Assembly: GCA_013002885.1 (NCBI GenBank)
Contig: JABDLS010000042.1
Coordinates: 16,782-80,781, forward strand
From: Gemmatimonadota bacterium
Lineage (GTDB): Bacteria > Gemmatimonadota > Gemmatimonadetes > Longimicrobiales > Gaopeijiaceae
Direction: 5' to 3'
Length of the DNA stretch: 64,000 bases
The translations under genes and the position numbers were made by a program. Below are positions 51,212 to 60,570 of the stretch, piece by piece; position 1 is the first letter of the stretch; each line of letters begins with the position of its first letter. The notes beneath the pieces are model-generated. The model was not told the DNA's origin. It was given only the letters and a program-made list of their open reading frames with translations, and did no database searches.

Positions 51212-54148
51212 TTAGGCGCCTTTCGCCGCAAGCTCCCGAGCGAGGACGACCACCGACGCCTCGGCGCGCCGACCGGTGAGGTCGGCGATCTGGGCGCGAC
51301 AACTCGTCCCGTCAGCGACGAGGATCGCCTTGGCGTCGGCGGCCCGGACGGCAGGTGCGAGAGCCAGCTCACCCATGGCCACCGAGGTCTCATAGTGCTC
51401 GGCATGGTAGCCGAACGCTCCAGCCATCCCGCAGCATCCCGACTCGATGAGGCGAACGTCCGCCCCGGGGATTCTCTGGAGGATCGAGAGCGTCGCATCG
51501 ACGCCGCCGAACGCCTTCTGGTGGCAGTGACCGTGGACGAGCACGGCGCGGGGCGGCCCTTCGGCTCCGGGCGACCCATTCGACTCGGGCGGACCTCTCG
51601 ATCCGGCGTGACTCAGGTACTCGGGCAGCGCGCGGGCCATCTCTCCGACGAGCTCGGCGTCGGGGCCTCCGACCAGAGCCGGCACTTCGTCCACGAGCGT
51701 GTAGAGACACGACGGCTCGAGACCGGCGATGGGGATCCCCCTCCGGGCGAACGGCACCGCGGCGTCGACGAGTCGTCGGGCTTCCTCGCGCGCCTCATCG
51801 AGCATCCCGGCGCTTAGGTACGTCCGGCCACAGCACAAAGGCCGCTGGCCTCCAGGTGCGGAAAGGGACGCTGACCGGTAGCCGCCGGTCTTCAGCAGCG
51901 CCGCTGCCGCCCGGGGGATCTCAGGCTCGAACCAACGCGAGAAGGTGTCCACGAAGAGGACGACGTCGGGACGACCTCCGTCGCCCTCCGCCCCGGCGGA
52001 GAGCTCGCCATCGTGCCACGGCCTGGAGCTCCACGCCGGAAACGATCGATCGCCGGCGAGTCCGACCAGGCCGCGCCCGGGCAGGCTCCCGAGGACGTTC
52101 GCCAAGGGCGCGGCGAGGGCCGCCCGTGACTTCGATGAGAAGAGGCGTGGGGCCAGGCGGGGCACGCCGGCGAGGAGCCGCTCCCGGAGCTGGACGCCGT
52201 CACGCTGATTCCGGCGATGCTGCCACTCGAGCTTCATTCGGGCCATGTCCACGCCGGCCGGACACTCCCGCCGGCACCCCTTGCACGAGATGCACAAAGA
52301 CATGGCCTCCGCCATCTCCGGTGAGTCCAGCCCGTCGTCGCCGAGCTGGCCGGTGAGGGCCAGCCGCAGCGCGTTGGCTCTGCCCCGGGTGGAGTGTCGC
52401 TCGTCGTGGGTGACGCGAAACGAAGGACACATGACGCCGGCCTGGTGCTTCCGACACGCGCCGTTGTTGTTGCAGCGTTCGGTGGCTTCCAGCAGGCCTC
52501 CGCTGGCGGACCAGTCGAGGACCACCGGAAGGGGCCGCTCGGCGTAGTCGGGCGGATACCGGAAGAGCGATCGGTCGTCCATGGCCGGAGGATCCACGAT
52601 CTTGCCGGGGTTCATGAGCCCCCCCGGATCGAAGGTGCGCTTCACCTCCTCGAAGGCCTTCACCATGCGGGGCCCGAGCATGGACTCGAGGAACTCCGAG
52701 CGTAGGATCCCGTCGCCGTGCTCGCCCGAATGAGTCCCGCCGAGGCGGCGCACCAACGCGTGCGTCTCCTCGGCGATGGCGCGCACCAGCTTCACGTCGT
52801 CGGGGTCCTTGAGGTTCAGGGCCGGGCGCACGTGGAGGCAACCCACCGACGCGTGGGCGTACCACGTCCCGGACGTCTGGTGTCGTCGAAAGATCTCCTG
52901 CACCGAGGTTGCGTACTCGGCGAGGTGCTCCAAGGGGACGGCGCAATCCTCGATGAAGGAGATGGGCTTTCGGGGACCCGCCATGGACATGACGATGTTC
53001 AGTCCGGCCTTTCGCACGCTCCAGACGGCGGCCTGCTCGGCGTCGGTGACAGCGCGGACTACCGCTCCCGGGTAGCCGAGGTCGGCCATGGCGTCGTCGA
53101 GGGCCGAGAGCCGCTCTTCGAGGGGGGACCGCCGGGCCCGTGGGGAAGCTCGCCGGTGCGAAGCGTCACGCTTCGAAGGCCTGACCCCGTCGCCTTCGTC
53201 GGCGAACTCGACCAGGAGCAGGGCTCCGGGCTCGCCCTGAACGAAGCCGGCCATGGCCGAGCGGAAGTCGTCGTTGGCAGCAGCAAGGCGAAGGACCTTC
53301 TGATCGACGAGTTCGACGGCGCTGGGCTCGAGGGCGACCAGGTGCTGGACCGAGTCCAGGGCGGAGACGAGGTCGGGGAAGTGGCAGACGCCCAGCACCC
53401 TGCGAACCGGCCGTGGGCTCAGCCTCAGCCTCAGACGCGAGAAGAACGCGAGGGTCCCCTCCGAGCCCACGAGAAGCTGGGCCAGGTTCTCCGCCCCGGG
53501 CCGGAGGCGATCGAGGTTGTAGCCGGCCACGTTCCGCATGGTGCGGGGGGTGCGTCTCTCGATCTCGTCGACTTCCCGGGCGAACAGGGCTCGCAGCGCC
53601 TGAAGTTCTCGCGGCAGCGCGGCCTCGGGCTCGTGACCCTCTCCCAGCCACACGCGACGACCGTCGGGCAGCACCACCTCCAGGGCCGATACGTTGTCCA
53701 CCATCATTCCGTATCGGATGGAGCGCGCCCCGGCGCTGTTGTTGCCGGCCATCCCACCGAGCGTCGCCCGGCTGCCAGTGGACGGGTCCACCGGAAACCA
53801 AAGACCCTCCGGCGCCAAATGGGCGTTGAGGTGATCGAGGACGACCCCGGGCTCGACCACGATCGTTGCTCGGCCCTCCCTCGGGCGTTGGACACCCTCG
53901 GCGTGGATTCCCGTCAGATGCCGACTGGTATCGAGGACGATGGCCCGTCCGATGGTCTGGCCACACTGCGACGTTCCTCCGCCGCGGGGCAGGAGAGGCA
54001 CGTTGGCTTCCCGGGCCACCTCCATGGCCGCTTCCACGTCCTCCACCGAGCGTGGGAAGACGACGCCCAGGGGCTCGATCTGGTAGTGTGACGCGTCGGT
54101 GGAGTAGATGCCGCGGGTGAGAGCGTCGAAGCGGACCTCGCCCCTCAT
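51212..54148 (-). CDS. Fused FAD-linked oxidase / Fe-S oxidoreductase (D-lactate or glycolate type)
   Basis: 978-residue fusion of a GlcD/Dld-like flavoprotein and a GlcF-like Fe-S subunit. FAD binding is seen in PLLPRGGGTSQCGQT (52-66) and DPSTGSRATLGGMAGNNSAG. The substrate-site histidines are in GTHSGEHGDG (471-480). Fe-S ligands include CNNNGACRK and GVMCPSF (Cys559, 565, 574) and CISCKGCRRECPAG (Cys619, 622, 625, 629). CCG-type motifs follow (GHCHQKAFGG; ESGCCGMAGAFGYH). It oxidises a 2-hydroxy acid and feeds electrons to the respiratory chain. It is divergent from a serine-glyoxylate-type aminotransferase, which favours glycolate/glyoxylate chemistry. Confidence 0.9.
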   Translation of the reverse strand: MRGEVRFDALTRGIYSTDASHYQIEPLGVVFPRSVEDVEAAMEVAREANVPLLPRGGGTSQCGQTIGRAIVLDTSRHLTGIHAEGVQRPREGRATIVVEPGVVLDHLNAHLAPEGLWFPVDPSTGSRATLGGMAGNNSAGARSIRYGMMVDNVSALEVVLPDGRRVWLGEGHEPEAALPRELQALRALFAREVDEIERRTPRTMRNVAGYNLDRLRPGAENLAQLLVGSEGTLAFFSRLRLRLSPRPVRRVLGVCHFPDLVSALDSVQHLVALEPSAVELVDQKVLRLAAANDDFRSAMAGFVQGEPGALLLVEFADEGDGVRPSKRDASHRRASPRARRSPLEERLSALDDAMADLGYPGAVVRAVTDAEQAAVWSVRKAGLNIVMSMAGPRKPISFIEDCAVPLEHLAEYATSVQEIFRRHQTSGTWYAHASVGCLHVRPALNLKDPDDVKLVRAIAEETHALVRRLGGTHSGEHGDGILRSEFLESMLGPRMVKAFEEVKRTFDPGGLMNPGKIVDPPAMDDRSLFRYPPDYAERPLPVVLDWSASGGLLEATERCNNNGACRKHQAGVMCPSFRVTHDERHSTRGRANALRLALTGQLGDDGLDSPEMAEAMSLCISCKGCRRECPAGVDMARMKLEWQHRRNQRDGVQLRERLLAGVPRLAPRLFSSKSRAALAAPLANVLGSLPGRGLVGLAGDRSFPAWSSRPWHDGELSAGAEGDGGRPDVVLFVDTFSRWFEPEIPRAAAALLKTGGYRSASLSAPGGQRPLCCGRTYLSAGMLDEAREEARRLVDAAVPFARRGIPIAGLEPSCLYTLVDEVPALVGGPDAELVGEMARALPEYLSHAGSRGPPESNGSPGAEGPPRAVLVHGHCHQKAFGGVDATLSILQRIPGADVRLIESGCCGMAGAFGYHAEHYETSVAMGELALAPAVRAADAKAILVADGTSCRAQIADLTGRRAEASVVVLARELAAKGA

Positions 54149-54327
54149 GGCCGCGCGCAGCCGGCGTTCGAGGCCAGGATCGCCGGGTGCGATCCCCGGT
54201 TCGGCTTGGGTGTCGGAGGCGATGGTTGGGATGGTGTCGAGGGTGACCGGACCGTGTATGTTGGCCCTTCCGATTCGGCGGCAAGCTATCCCGAGGTGCC
54301 GCGCGTCGCATCCGAAGGGGAGCGAGG

Positions 54328-55485
54328 GTGAGCTACAAGAGCGGGCGGCACTTCCTTCAGCTACCGGGCCCGACCAACACGCCCGAGCGTGTTCTTCGTG
54401 CCATGTCGAAGCCCACCATCGACCACCGTGGCGCCGAGTTCAAAGAGCTCACCCACCGGCTTCTCGAAGGTCTGAGCGCCGTGTTCAAGACAGAGCACAC
54501 GGTCATCATCTATCCGGCGTCGGGGAGCGGCGCGTGGGAAGCGACGCTGGCGAACGTGCTGAACAAGGGAGACAGGGTCCTCTCCTTCCAGCAGGGCTTC
54601 TTCGCCGGGAAGTGGGCAGAGACGGCGACCCGGTTCGGCCTGGACGTGCGCGTCGAGTCCTGGGATCCGAGACGGGGACTCACGGTCGATGCCGCCATGG
54701 ACGCCCTGGACTCGGACCATGAGATCAAAGCGGTCCTCGTCGTCCACAACGAGACCTCCACCGGCGTCACCTCCGACGTCGAGGCCATTGGACGGGCCAT
54801 GAAGGAGTCGGAGCACGAGGCCTTGCTCCTGGTGGACGCCGTCTCCTCACTGGCGGCGACGGACCTCCGCCACGACGAGTGGGGCCTGGATGTGACCCTG
54901 ACCGGATCGCAGAAGGGGCTCATGCTCCCTCCCGGGCTGGCCATGGTAGCCGTGAGTCCGCGTGCCCTGGATGCGAGCCGGAGAGCGGACCTGCCCGTGT
55001 CGTACTGGAGGTGGTCGGATCACGTGGAGTCCAACGCGAACGGCGTCTTTCCCTACACGCCCGCCACACACCTGCTCTACGGGCTGGAAGAAGCCCTCGC
55101 CATGCTCGCCGAGGAGGGACTCGATCGGGTCTTCCGCCGACATGCCCGTTTCGCCGAGGCCACGCGGGCCGCAGTCGGCGCCTGGGGCCTGGAGAACTTC
55201 GCCGCCGATGCGTCGGAATCGAGCAACGCCGCTACGGCCGTCCTCGTACCCGAGGGCCACGACGCCGACGCTCTTCGTCAGGTGATCCTGGACCGGTTCG
55301 ACATGTCGCTGGGCACCGGGCTCGGACCGGTCAAGGGCAAGGTGTTTCGGATCGGGCATCTCGGTGATTTGAATGCCCTCACCCTGGCTGGCACGTTGGC
55401 GGGTGTCGAGATGGGTCTGCGCCTGGCCGGCGTCCCCCACTCCCCGGCAGGTGTGAGCGCTGCCCTGGACGTACTGTGCGCGTGA
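54328..55485 (+). CDS. Class V aminotransferase, serine/alanine-glyoxylate type
   Basis: 385-residue PLP enzyme. The cofactor lysine is Lys196 in LTGSQKGLMLPPGLA, and LLVDAVSSLAATDL holds the ring nitrogen. The N-terminus FLQLPGPTNTPERVLRAMS is typical of serine-glyoxylate aminotransferases. The GTG start at 54328 follows GGGGAGCGAGG. It heads a run of same-strand genes (TRAP transporter, hydratase, CoA-transferase) and is divergent from the 2-hydroxy-acid oxidase. The probable role is transamination of glyoxylate or a related keto acid. It is a paralogue of the serA-linked enzyme at 42684. Confidence 0.87.
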   Translation: MSYKSGRHFLQLPGPTNTPERVLRAMSKPTIDHRGAEFKELTHRLLEGLSAVFKTEHTVIIYPASGSGAWEATLANVLNKGDRVLSFQQGFFAGKWAETATRFGLDVRVESWDPRRGLTVDAAMDALDSDHEIKAVLVVHNETSTGVTSDVEAIGRAMKESEHEALLLVDAVSSLAATDLRHDEWGLDVTLTGSQKGLMLPPGLAMVAVSPRALDASRRADLPVSYWRWSDHVESNANGVFPYTPATHLLYGLEEALAMLAEEGLDRVFRRHARFAEATRAAVGAWGLENFAADASESSNAATAVLVPEGHDADALRQVILDRFDMSLGTGLGPVKGKVFRIGHLGDLNALTLAGTLAGVEMGLRLAGVPHSPAGVSAALDVLCA

Positions 55486-55544
55486 GAATGCCGTGGGACC
55501 GAGCCCTGGAGCCACGAGGCACCAGCCCGAGGAGGAACAACCCG

Positions 55545-56609
55545 ATGAGGCACGACCCGATGAGTCCGCTGACCACGAGCCCGGCCAGGAAGCGCCGGTC
55601 GACCGTGGGATGGGCGATGCTGGCCAGGCAATGGACGACCTCGGCGGGTCTGGTCGCGGCCGTCGCCATGGCTGGATGTTCGCCAGATGCCACCACGCCC
55701 AGAGAGCTCAAATTCGGGCACGTGGGTGAGCCCGGCTCCCTTTTCGCGCTCTCAGCCGACGAGTTCGCCCGCCGGGCGAATGCCCGGCTGCCCGAGGGGT
55801 GGGAGGTGGTCACCTACGGTTCCAGCCAGCTGGGTGGGGACGAGCTCCTCTTGCAGAAGATCAAGTTGGGCACGGTGGACTTCGCCCTACCGTCCACCAT
55901 CATGTCGTCCCAGGTCGACGCGTTCGGCCTCTTCGAGATGCCGTACCTCGTGCGGGACCGGGAGCACATGGGGGTCATCGAAGACGAGGTGGTCTGGCCC
56001 CGACTGGTGCCGAGAGCCGAGGAGGCCGGGTACCGCATCATCGCCGTCTGGGAGAACGGCTTCCGGCACGTCACCAACAACCGTCAGCCCGTGCGGACGC
56101 CCGCCGATCTGGCTGGAGTCAAGCTCCGGACACCCAGTGGCGTCTGGCGCCTCAAACTCTTCCAGGCGCTGGGCGCGAACCCCACACCCATGGCCCTCTC
56201 GGAGGTGTTCATCGCCCTGCAGACCGGGGTCATCGACGGTCAAGAGAACCCTCTCGCCCAGATCTGGGGGTCGAAGTTGTACGAGGTCCAGGACTACCTG
56301 TCCCTCACCGGCCACGTCTACACGCCGGCTTATGTCGTCACGTCGCCAGCGCGATGGGATGGTTTGCCTGAAGACGTGCGAGCCATCCTCGAGGAGGAGG
56401 CCCGTGCGACCCAGGCCTACGTCTACGAGACCGCGGCGCGGCTGGACGAGGACCTCCTGGAGCGCATCCGGGCCGAGGGCGTGGAGATCAACGACCCCGA
56501 TCCGCAGCCCTTCCTGGACGCGGCGGCACCGTTGTATGCCGAGTTCGTCACCGAGGTGGCAGGCGCCGAAGATCTGGTGGAGCGTGCCCAGGCTTCCGGG
56601 AGCCGATAG
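55545..56609 (+). CDS. TRAP transporter solute-binding subunit, DctP-like
   Basis: 354-residue periplasmic binding protein with a lipoprotein-type signal (VAMAGCSPD), so probably membrane-tethered. DctP features include LKFGHVGEPGSLFALSADEF, QLGGDELLLQKIKLGTVDF and the substrate-domain segment GVKLRTPSGVWRLKLFQALG, with the conserved arginine that binds carboxylates. It ends shortly before the small membrane subunit. ATG 55545 is favoured over earlier in-frame starts because AGGAGG lies nine bases upstream. The ligand is probably a carboxylate of unknown identity. Confidence 0.88.
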   Translation: MRHDPMSPLTTSPARKRRSTVGWAMLARQWTTSAGLVAAVAMAGCSPDATTPRELKFGHVGEPGSLFALSADEFARRANARLPEGWEVVTYGSSQLGGDELLLQKIKLGTVDFALPSTIMSSQVDAFGLFEMPYLVRDREHMGVIEDEVVWPRLVPRAEEAGYRIIAVWENGFRHVTNNRQPVRTPADLAGVKLRTPSGVWRLKLFQALGANPTPMALSEVFIALQTGVIDGQENPLAQIWGSKLYEVQDYLSLTGHVYTPAYVVTSPARWDGLPEDVRAILEEEARATQAYVYETAARLDEDLLERIRAEGVEINDPDPQPFLDAAAPLYAEFVTEVAGAEDLVERAQASGSR

Positions 56610-56615
56610 ACCCAC

Positions 56616-57209
56616 GTGACGAGGCCGTCGGGGGGCGACCACGAGTCGAGAGGGGGCTCTGCCCCGGAGTCCACCCTCCGACGAACCCTCCGCACCACAC
56701 TCGAGGTCGTCGTGCTCGTCCTCATGGCGTCGTTGGCCGTCGTCGTCGTCGTGGGCGTCGGATTCCGGAAAGCGGGGGCGTCCCTGGTCTGGTACGACGA
56801 GGTGGCCTCCATCCTCCTGGCGTGGCTGACGTACTACGGTGCCGCTCTCGCCGCGCTCCATCGGGCCCACATCGGCATGCCCACCCTCGTCGACAAGATG
56901 CGTGGGACGCTGAGGAAGGTCACCGTCCTGGCCGGCGAGGTATGCACCCTTGCCTTCTTCGGCGTTCTCACCTGGGCGGGCATACGCGTCCTCACCGTGC
57001 TGGGCGGCACGACCCTGGTGTCCCTGCCGTCGATTCCCATGTGGGTGGCCCAATCGGTCATCCCCATCGGGGGGGTGCTGTTCATCGTCGCTGAGCTCCT
57101 CTCGATACCCGATGCCCTGCGGGAGCCCGTGGAGGAGGTCGCCGCCGCTTCGCCCTTTACCGTGACGCCTTCGGCGGAGGAGCCGGACGGTGGGGACCGA
57201 TCGCCATGA
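56616..57209 (+). CDS. TRAP transporter small permease, DctQ-like
   Basis: 197-residue protein with four hydrophobic helices: LEVVVLVLMASLAVVVVVG; LVWYDEVASILLAWLTYYG, with the DctQ-typical WxDE-like segment; VLAGEVCTLAFFGVLTWA; and WVAQSVIPIGGVLFIVAELL. It begins with a GTG six bases after the binding-protein stop, and its TGA overlaps the DctM start by ATGA. The C-terminal tail is longer and more acidic than usual. Confidence 0.88.
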   Translation: MTRPSGGDHESRGGSAPESTLRRTLRTTLEVVVLVLMASLAVVVVVGVGFRKAGASLVWYDEVASILLAWLTYYGAALAALHRAHIGMPTLVDKMRGTLRKVTVLAGEVCTLAFFGVLTWAGIRVLTVLGGTTLVSLPSIPMWVAQSVIPIGGVLFIVAELLSIPDALREPVEEVAAASPFTVTPSAEEPDGGDRSP

Positions 57210-58492
57210 GCCTACTGGGCATCGGGCTCCTGCTGCTCGTCCTCGTCGTGCTGGGGGTGCCTATCGCCATCGCGCTGGGCTTCGTGGCCCTGGTCGCGAT
57301 GATCGCCGGCCCAGGGGGCGTGGGCTCCATTCCCAACGCCGCCCTGGTCATGTTCGACGGGGCGACGTCCTTCCCCCTCATCGCCATCCCCCTCTTCATC
57401 CTGGCGGGGGCTATCATGAACGCGTCGGGCATCAGCCGACGCCTCATCGCCTTTGCCTCGGCGTGCGTGGGCTTCATCCGCGGTGGCCTGTCCATGGTCA
57501 CCATCAGCGCTTCTCTCTTCTTCGCCGAGATCAGTGGTTCTGCCGTCGCCGATGTGGCGGCCCTGGGCTCCATCCTCATCCCGGCCATGAAGAAGAAGGG
57601 GTACTCGAAGGCCTTCGCCGCTGCCGTCACCTCGTCGTCGGCGACACTGGCGGTCATCATCCCGCCCTCCATCCCCATGATCATCTACGGGGTGATGTCG
57701 GGCTCGTCCATCGTCGAACTCTTCGTGGCCGGCATCATCCCGGGCGTCCTCGGTGGCGGGCTCATGATGTTCGTCGCCTACCTGCTGGCCAGGAAGCACG
57801 ACTTCCCCCGGGAGGAAGCGTTTCGGATGCAGCGCGTCTGGGAGACGTTCAAGGATGCAGGGTGGGCATTGGTTCTGCCTGTCATCATACTCGGCGGGAT
57901 CTTCAGTGGGTGGGTCACGGCGACGGAAGGTGCCGGTCTCGCCGTAGTGGCCGCCATCTTCATCGGCGGCGTCATCTACCGGGAGTTGGACGCCACGGAA
58001 CTCCGCAGGGCGATGCTCGAAGGAGGACAGCAGACGGCGGTGGTGATGCTCCTCGTGGCGGCGTCTGCGCTCCTGGGTGACTACCTCACCGAGGTGCGCG
58101 TTCCTCAGCGTGTGGCCACCGGGATCATGGAGCTGACACAGGCTCGCTGGGCCATCCTTTTACTGCTCAACGGATTCTTCCTCGTCATAGGACTCTTTCT
58201 TCACTCGGCCGCAGCGATCATCCTGGTAGTACCGATCGTGATGCCGTTGGTGCAGGCCGCCGGCATCGATCCCGTACACTTCGGACTCATCGTGACGCTC
58301 AATCTCGGCATTGGACAGCAGACCCCTCCCGTAGCTTCCGTCCTCGTCACCGCGTGCTCTGTGGCCAAGGCCGATATCTGGGAAGTGAGCAAGGTGAACG
58401 TCTACTTCGTCGCCGTGCTCGTGACGATGCTGGTGCTCGTCACGTATGTGCCGGTCGTGCCCATGGCCCTCGTCGAGCTCTTCTACCGATGA
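57206..58492 (+). CDS. TRAP transporter large permease, DctM-like
   Basis: 428-residue inner-membrane permease with about 12 helices, the Na+-coupled transport subunit of a TRAP system. Characteristic segments are FPLIAIPLFILAGAIMNASG, SMVTISASLFFAEISGSAVA, VIIPPSIPMIIYGVMSGSSI and NLGIGQQTPPVASVLVTAC. It is coupled to dctQ upstream (ATGA) and to the enoyl-CoA hydratase downstream (ATGA). The transporter and the acyl-CoA enzyme are therefore made together, which links uptake to CoA-dependent breakdown of the same compound. Confidence 0.93.
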   Translation: MSLLGIGLLLLVLVVLGVPIAIALGFVALVAMIAGPGGVGSIPNAALVMFDGATSFPLIAIPLFILAGAIMNASGISRRLIAFASACVGFIRGGLSMVTISASLFFAEISGSAVADVAALGSILIPAMKKKGYSKAFAAAVTSSSATLAVIIPPSIPMIIYGVMSGSSIVELFVAGIIPGVLGGGLMMFVAYLLARKHDFPREEAFRMQRVWETFKDAGWALVLPVIILGGIFSGWVTATEGAGLAVVAAIFIGGVIYRELDATELRRAMLEGGQQTAVVMLLVAASALLGDYLTEVRVPQRVATGIMELTQARWAILLLLNGFFLVIGLFLHSAAAIILVVPIVMPLVQAAGIDPVHFGLIVTLNLGIGQQTPPVASVLVTACSVAKADIWEVSKVNVYFVAVLVTMLVLVTYVPVVPMALVELFYR

Positions 58493-59274
58493 GCGAAGGC
58501 GCGAGGGTCGTCGTCGAGATCGATCGCCCCATCGCGACGGTGCGTCTCGACAGACCGGCCCGCCACAACGTCCTCGACGGAGACGGGTGGCGCCGCCTGG
58601 GAGAGGTGTTCGACGAGATCTCCGAAAACGACGACGTCCGAGCCGTGGCCGTCCGTGGGACCGGCGGGCGTGCTTTCTCCGCTGGCTCCGACATCGCCGC
58701 CTTCGAGGAACAGCGATCCGAGCCCGAGGACGTCCGCTCCTACTCGGGGGCCATCGGCCACGCCCTCAATGCCATCCAGGGGTGCCGGCACCCGACGGTT
58801 GCTATCGTGGAGGGACTCTGCGTGGGCGGTGGCCTGGAGATCGCAGCGTGCTGTGATCTCCGGGTGTGTGGAGAGTCGAGCCGCTTCGGCGCGCCCATCA
58901 ACCGCCTCGGGCTGACCATGTCGTACGACGAGCTCGAGCCCCTCGTTCGGCTCCTCGGCCCCGGCACCGTCCTGGAGATCCTTCTCAGCGGAGAGTTGGT
59001 CGACGCGAAGCGGGCCCTCTCCGTGGGCTTGGTGAATCGGGTGATGCCGGACGGCGCCGTCGTGGAACACGGCTACGGCCTCGTTGCCCGGATCGCAGCC
59101 GGTGCACCGCTGGTGAACCGTTGGCACAAGAAGTTCGTGCGCAGGCTTCTCGACCGCCGACCCATCGAGGCGGAGGAGCGGGAGGAGGTCCACGAGGCGT
59201 TCGAGACGGCCGACTACCGGGAGGGACGCGAGGCATTCCTGGACAAGCGCAAGCCTGATTTTTCCGGGGAGTAG
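58489..59274 (+). CDS. Enoyl-CoA hydratase/isomerase family protein
   Basis: 261-residue crotonase-fold enzyme. Oxyanion-hole and CoA-binding segments are VRLDRPARHNVLDG, GRAFSAGSDIAAFEEQ and EGLCVGGGLEIAACCD. The ATG at 58489 overlaps the TRAP permease stop, so it is expressed with the transporter. The next gene is a family III CoA-transferase 45 bp on. Together they suggest that an imported acid is converted to a CoA thioester and then hydrated or rearranged. It is distinct from the paralogue at 31052. Confidence 0.9.
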   Translation: MSEGARVVVEIDRPIATVRLDRPARHNVLDGDGWRRLGEVFDEISENDDVRAVAVRGTGGRAFSAGSDIAAFEEQRSEPEDVRSYSGAIGHALNAIQGCRHPTVAIVEGLCVGGGLEIAACCDLRVCGESSRFGAPINRLGLTMSYDELEPLVRLLGPGTVLEILLSGELVDAKRALSVGLVNRVMPDGAVVEHGYGLVARIAAGAPLVNRWHKKFVRRLLDRRPIEAEEREEVHEAFETADYREGREAFLDKRKPDFSGE

Positions 59275-59319
59275 CTTGGGTCGCTCAATCCCGCCAGGTC
59301 GACCACGGCCCTCGATCCC

Positions 59320-60570
59320 GTGACCACGACTCCCCTCGAAGGCGTTCGCGTGGTGGAGTTGGCCCACATCATGGCCGGCCCGGTGTGTGGGCTCATGCTC
59401 GCCGACCTCGGCGCCGACGTGGTCAAGGTCGAACGCCTGCCTGCCGGCGACGGCTCGAGGGGCTTCGTCCCTCCTGACGTCGGCGGGGAGTCGGCGGCCT
59501 TCATGATGTTGAACCGGGGCAAGCGTGGCGTCGCCCTGGACCTCCGCGATCCCGAGGGTGTGGAGATCGTTCGCCGCCTCCTCGATGACGCGGATGTGGT
59601 CATCGAGAATTTCAGGGTGGGTACCATGGACACGATCGGTCTCGGGTGGGAGACCGTGTCCGACGCCAACCCTCGGCTCGTCTACTGCCAGATCACCGGC
59701 TTCGGGCGGACGGGCCCACTCGCCCATCAGGGTGGCTTCGACCTCATCGCCCAGGGTTACTCGGGCCTCATGAGCATCACGGGCGAAGGCCCTGGCCGGG
59801 CACCGGTGAAGGTGGGCGCCCCGATAACCGATATCACCGCCGGGCTTCTAGGCGCGCTCGGTGTCGTATCGGCCCTCTTTCAGAGAGAGCGCACGGGGCG
59901 AGGCTCCCTCGTCGACACCTCCCTCTACGAGGCGGGAGTCGCTCACACCTACTGGCAGAGCGCCATCGCCCTTGCCGGCGGAGGTTCCTCTGGGCCTCTG
60001 GGGTCGGCGCACCCACTATCGGCGCCGTACCAGGCTTTCCGCACATCCGATGGATGGATCAACGTCGGCGCGTCCAACGAAGCCACGTGGCGAAGACTCA
60101 TCGATGCCCTGGGCCGCAACGACCTCGCCACCGATCCTCGCTTCTCCACCAACGCCGACCGCATGGGCAACCTCGAGGAACTGGTCGACGTTCTCTCCCG
60201 CGAATTCGCATCGCGAGGTACGGAGGACTGGCTCACGACGTTGGAGGTGGCGGGGGTTCCCGCGGGTCCGGTCGCGTCCGTCGGTGAGATGCTGGAGCAC
60301 CCGCACACCGAAGCGCGGGAGATGGTTCAGAAGGTCCGACACGCCAGACTGGGAACGGTGCGATCTCTCGGGGTCCCGGTAAAGGTCCGGGAATCTGCGG
60401 CGCGAGGCAGCGGGGATCGCGTTGAGGGCTCCCACGGGCGCGGCGCACCGGTCCTCGGCGAGCACACGCGAGAGGTTCTCCTGTCCGGCGGTTGGTCTGC
60501 AGCCGAAGTATCGGATCTGACAGAGCGAGGGGTCGTCGTCGACGGCGGAGCACAGAACCGTGTCCGGTGA
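59320..60570 (+). CDS. Family III CoA-transferase (CaiB/BaiF type)
   Basis: 416-residue enzyme that moves CoA between carboxylic acids. N-terminal features are VVELAHIMAGPVCGLMLADLG and VKVERLPAGDG. The nucleophilic aspartate is Asp141 in GGFDLIAQGYSG, and GSLVDTSLYEAGVA is another family motif. The start is a GTG at 59320. It is the activation step for the putative TRAP-imported acid. Its end overlaps the small Cys/His protein gene by 11 bp. Confidence 0.9.
   Translation: MTTTPLEGVRVVELAHIMAGPVCGLMLADLGADVVKVERLPAGDGSRGFVPPDVGGESAAFMMLNRGKRGVALDLRDPEGVEIVRRLLDDADVVIENFRVGTMDTIGLGWETVSDANPRLVYCQITGFGRTGPLAHQGGFDLIAQGYSGLMSITGEGPGRAPVKVGAPITDITAGLLGALGVVSALFQRERTGRGSLVDTSLYEAGVAHTYWQSAIALAGGGSSGPLGSAHPLSAPYQAFRTSDGWINVGASNEATWRRLIDALGRNDLATDPRFSTNADRMGNLEELVDVLSREFASRGTEDWLTTLEVAGVPAGPVASVGEMLEHPHTEAREMVQKVRHARLGTVRSLGVPVKVRESAARGSGDRVEGSHGRGAPVLGEHTREVLLSGGWSAAEVSDLTERGVVVDGGAQNRVR

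Noticed and set aside
52718..54091. 457-codon plus-strand open frame opposite the FAD/Fe-S oxidoreductase
   Set aside because: The opposite strand has intact FAD and Fe-S motifs throughout; this frame shows no domain.
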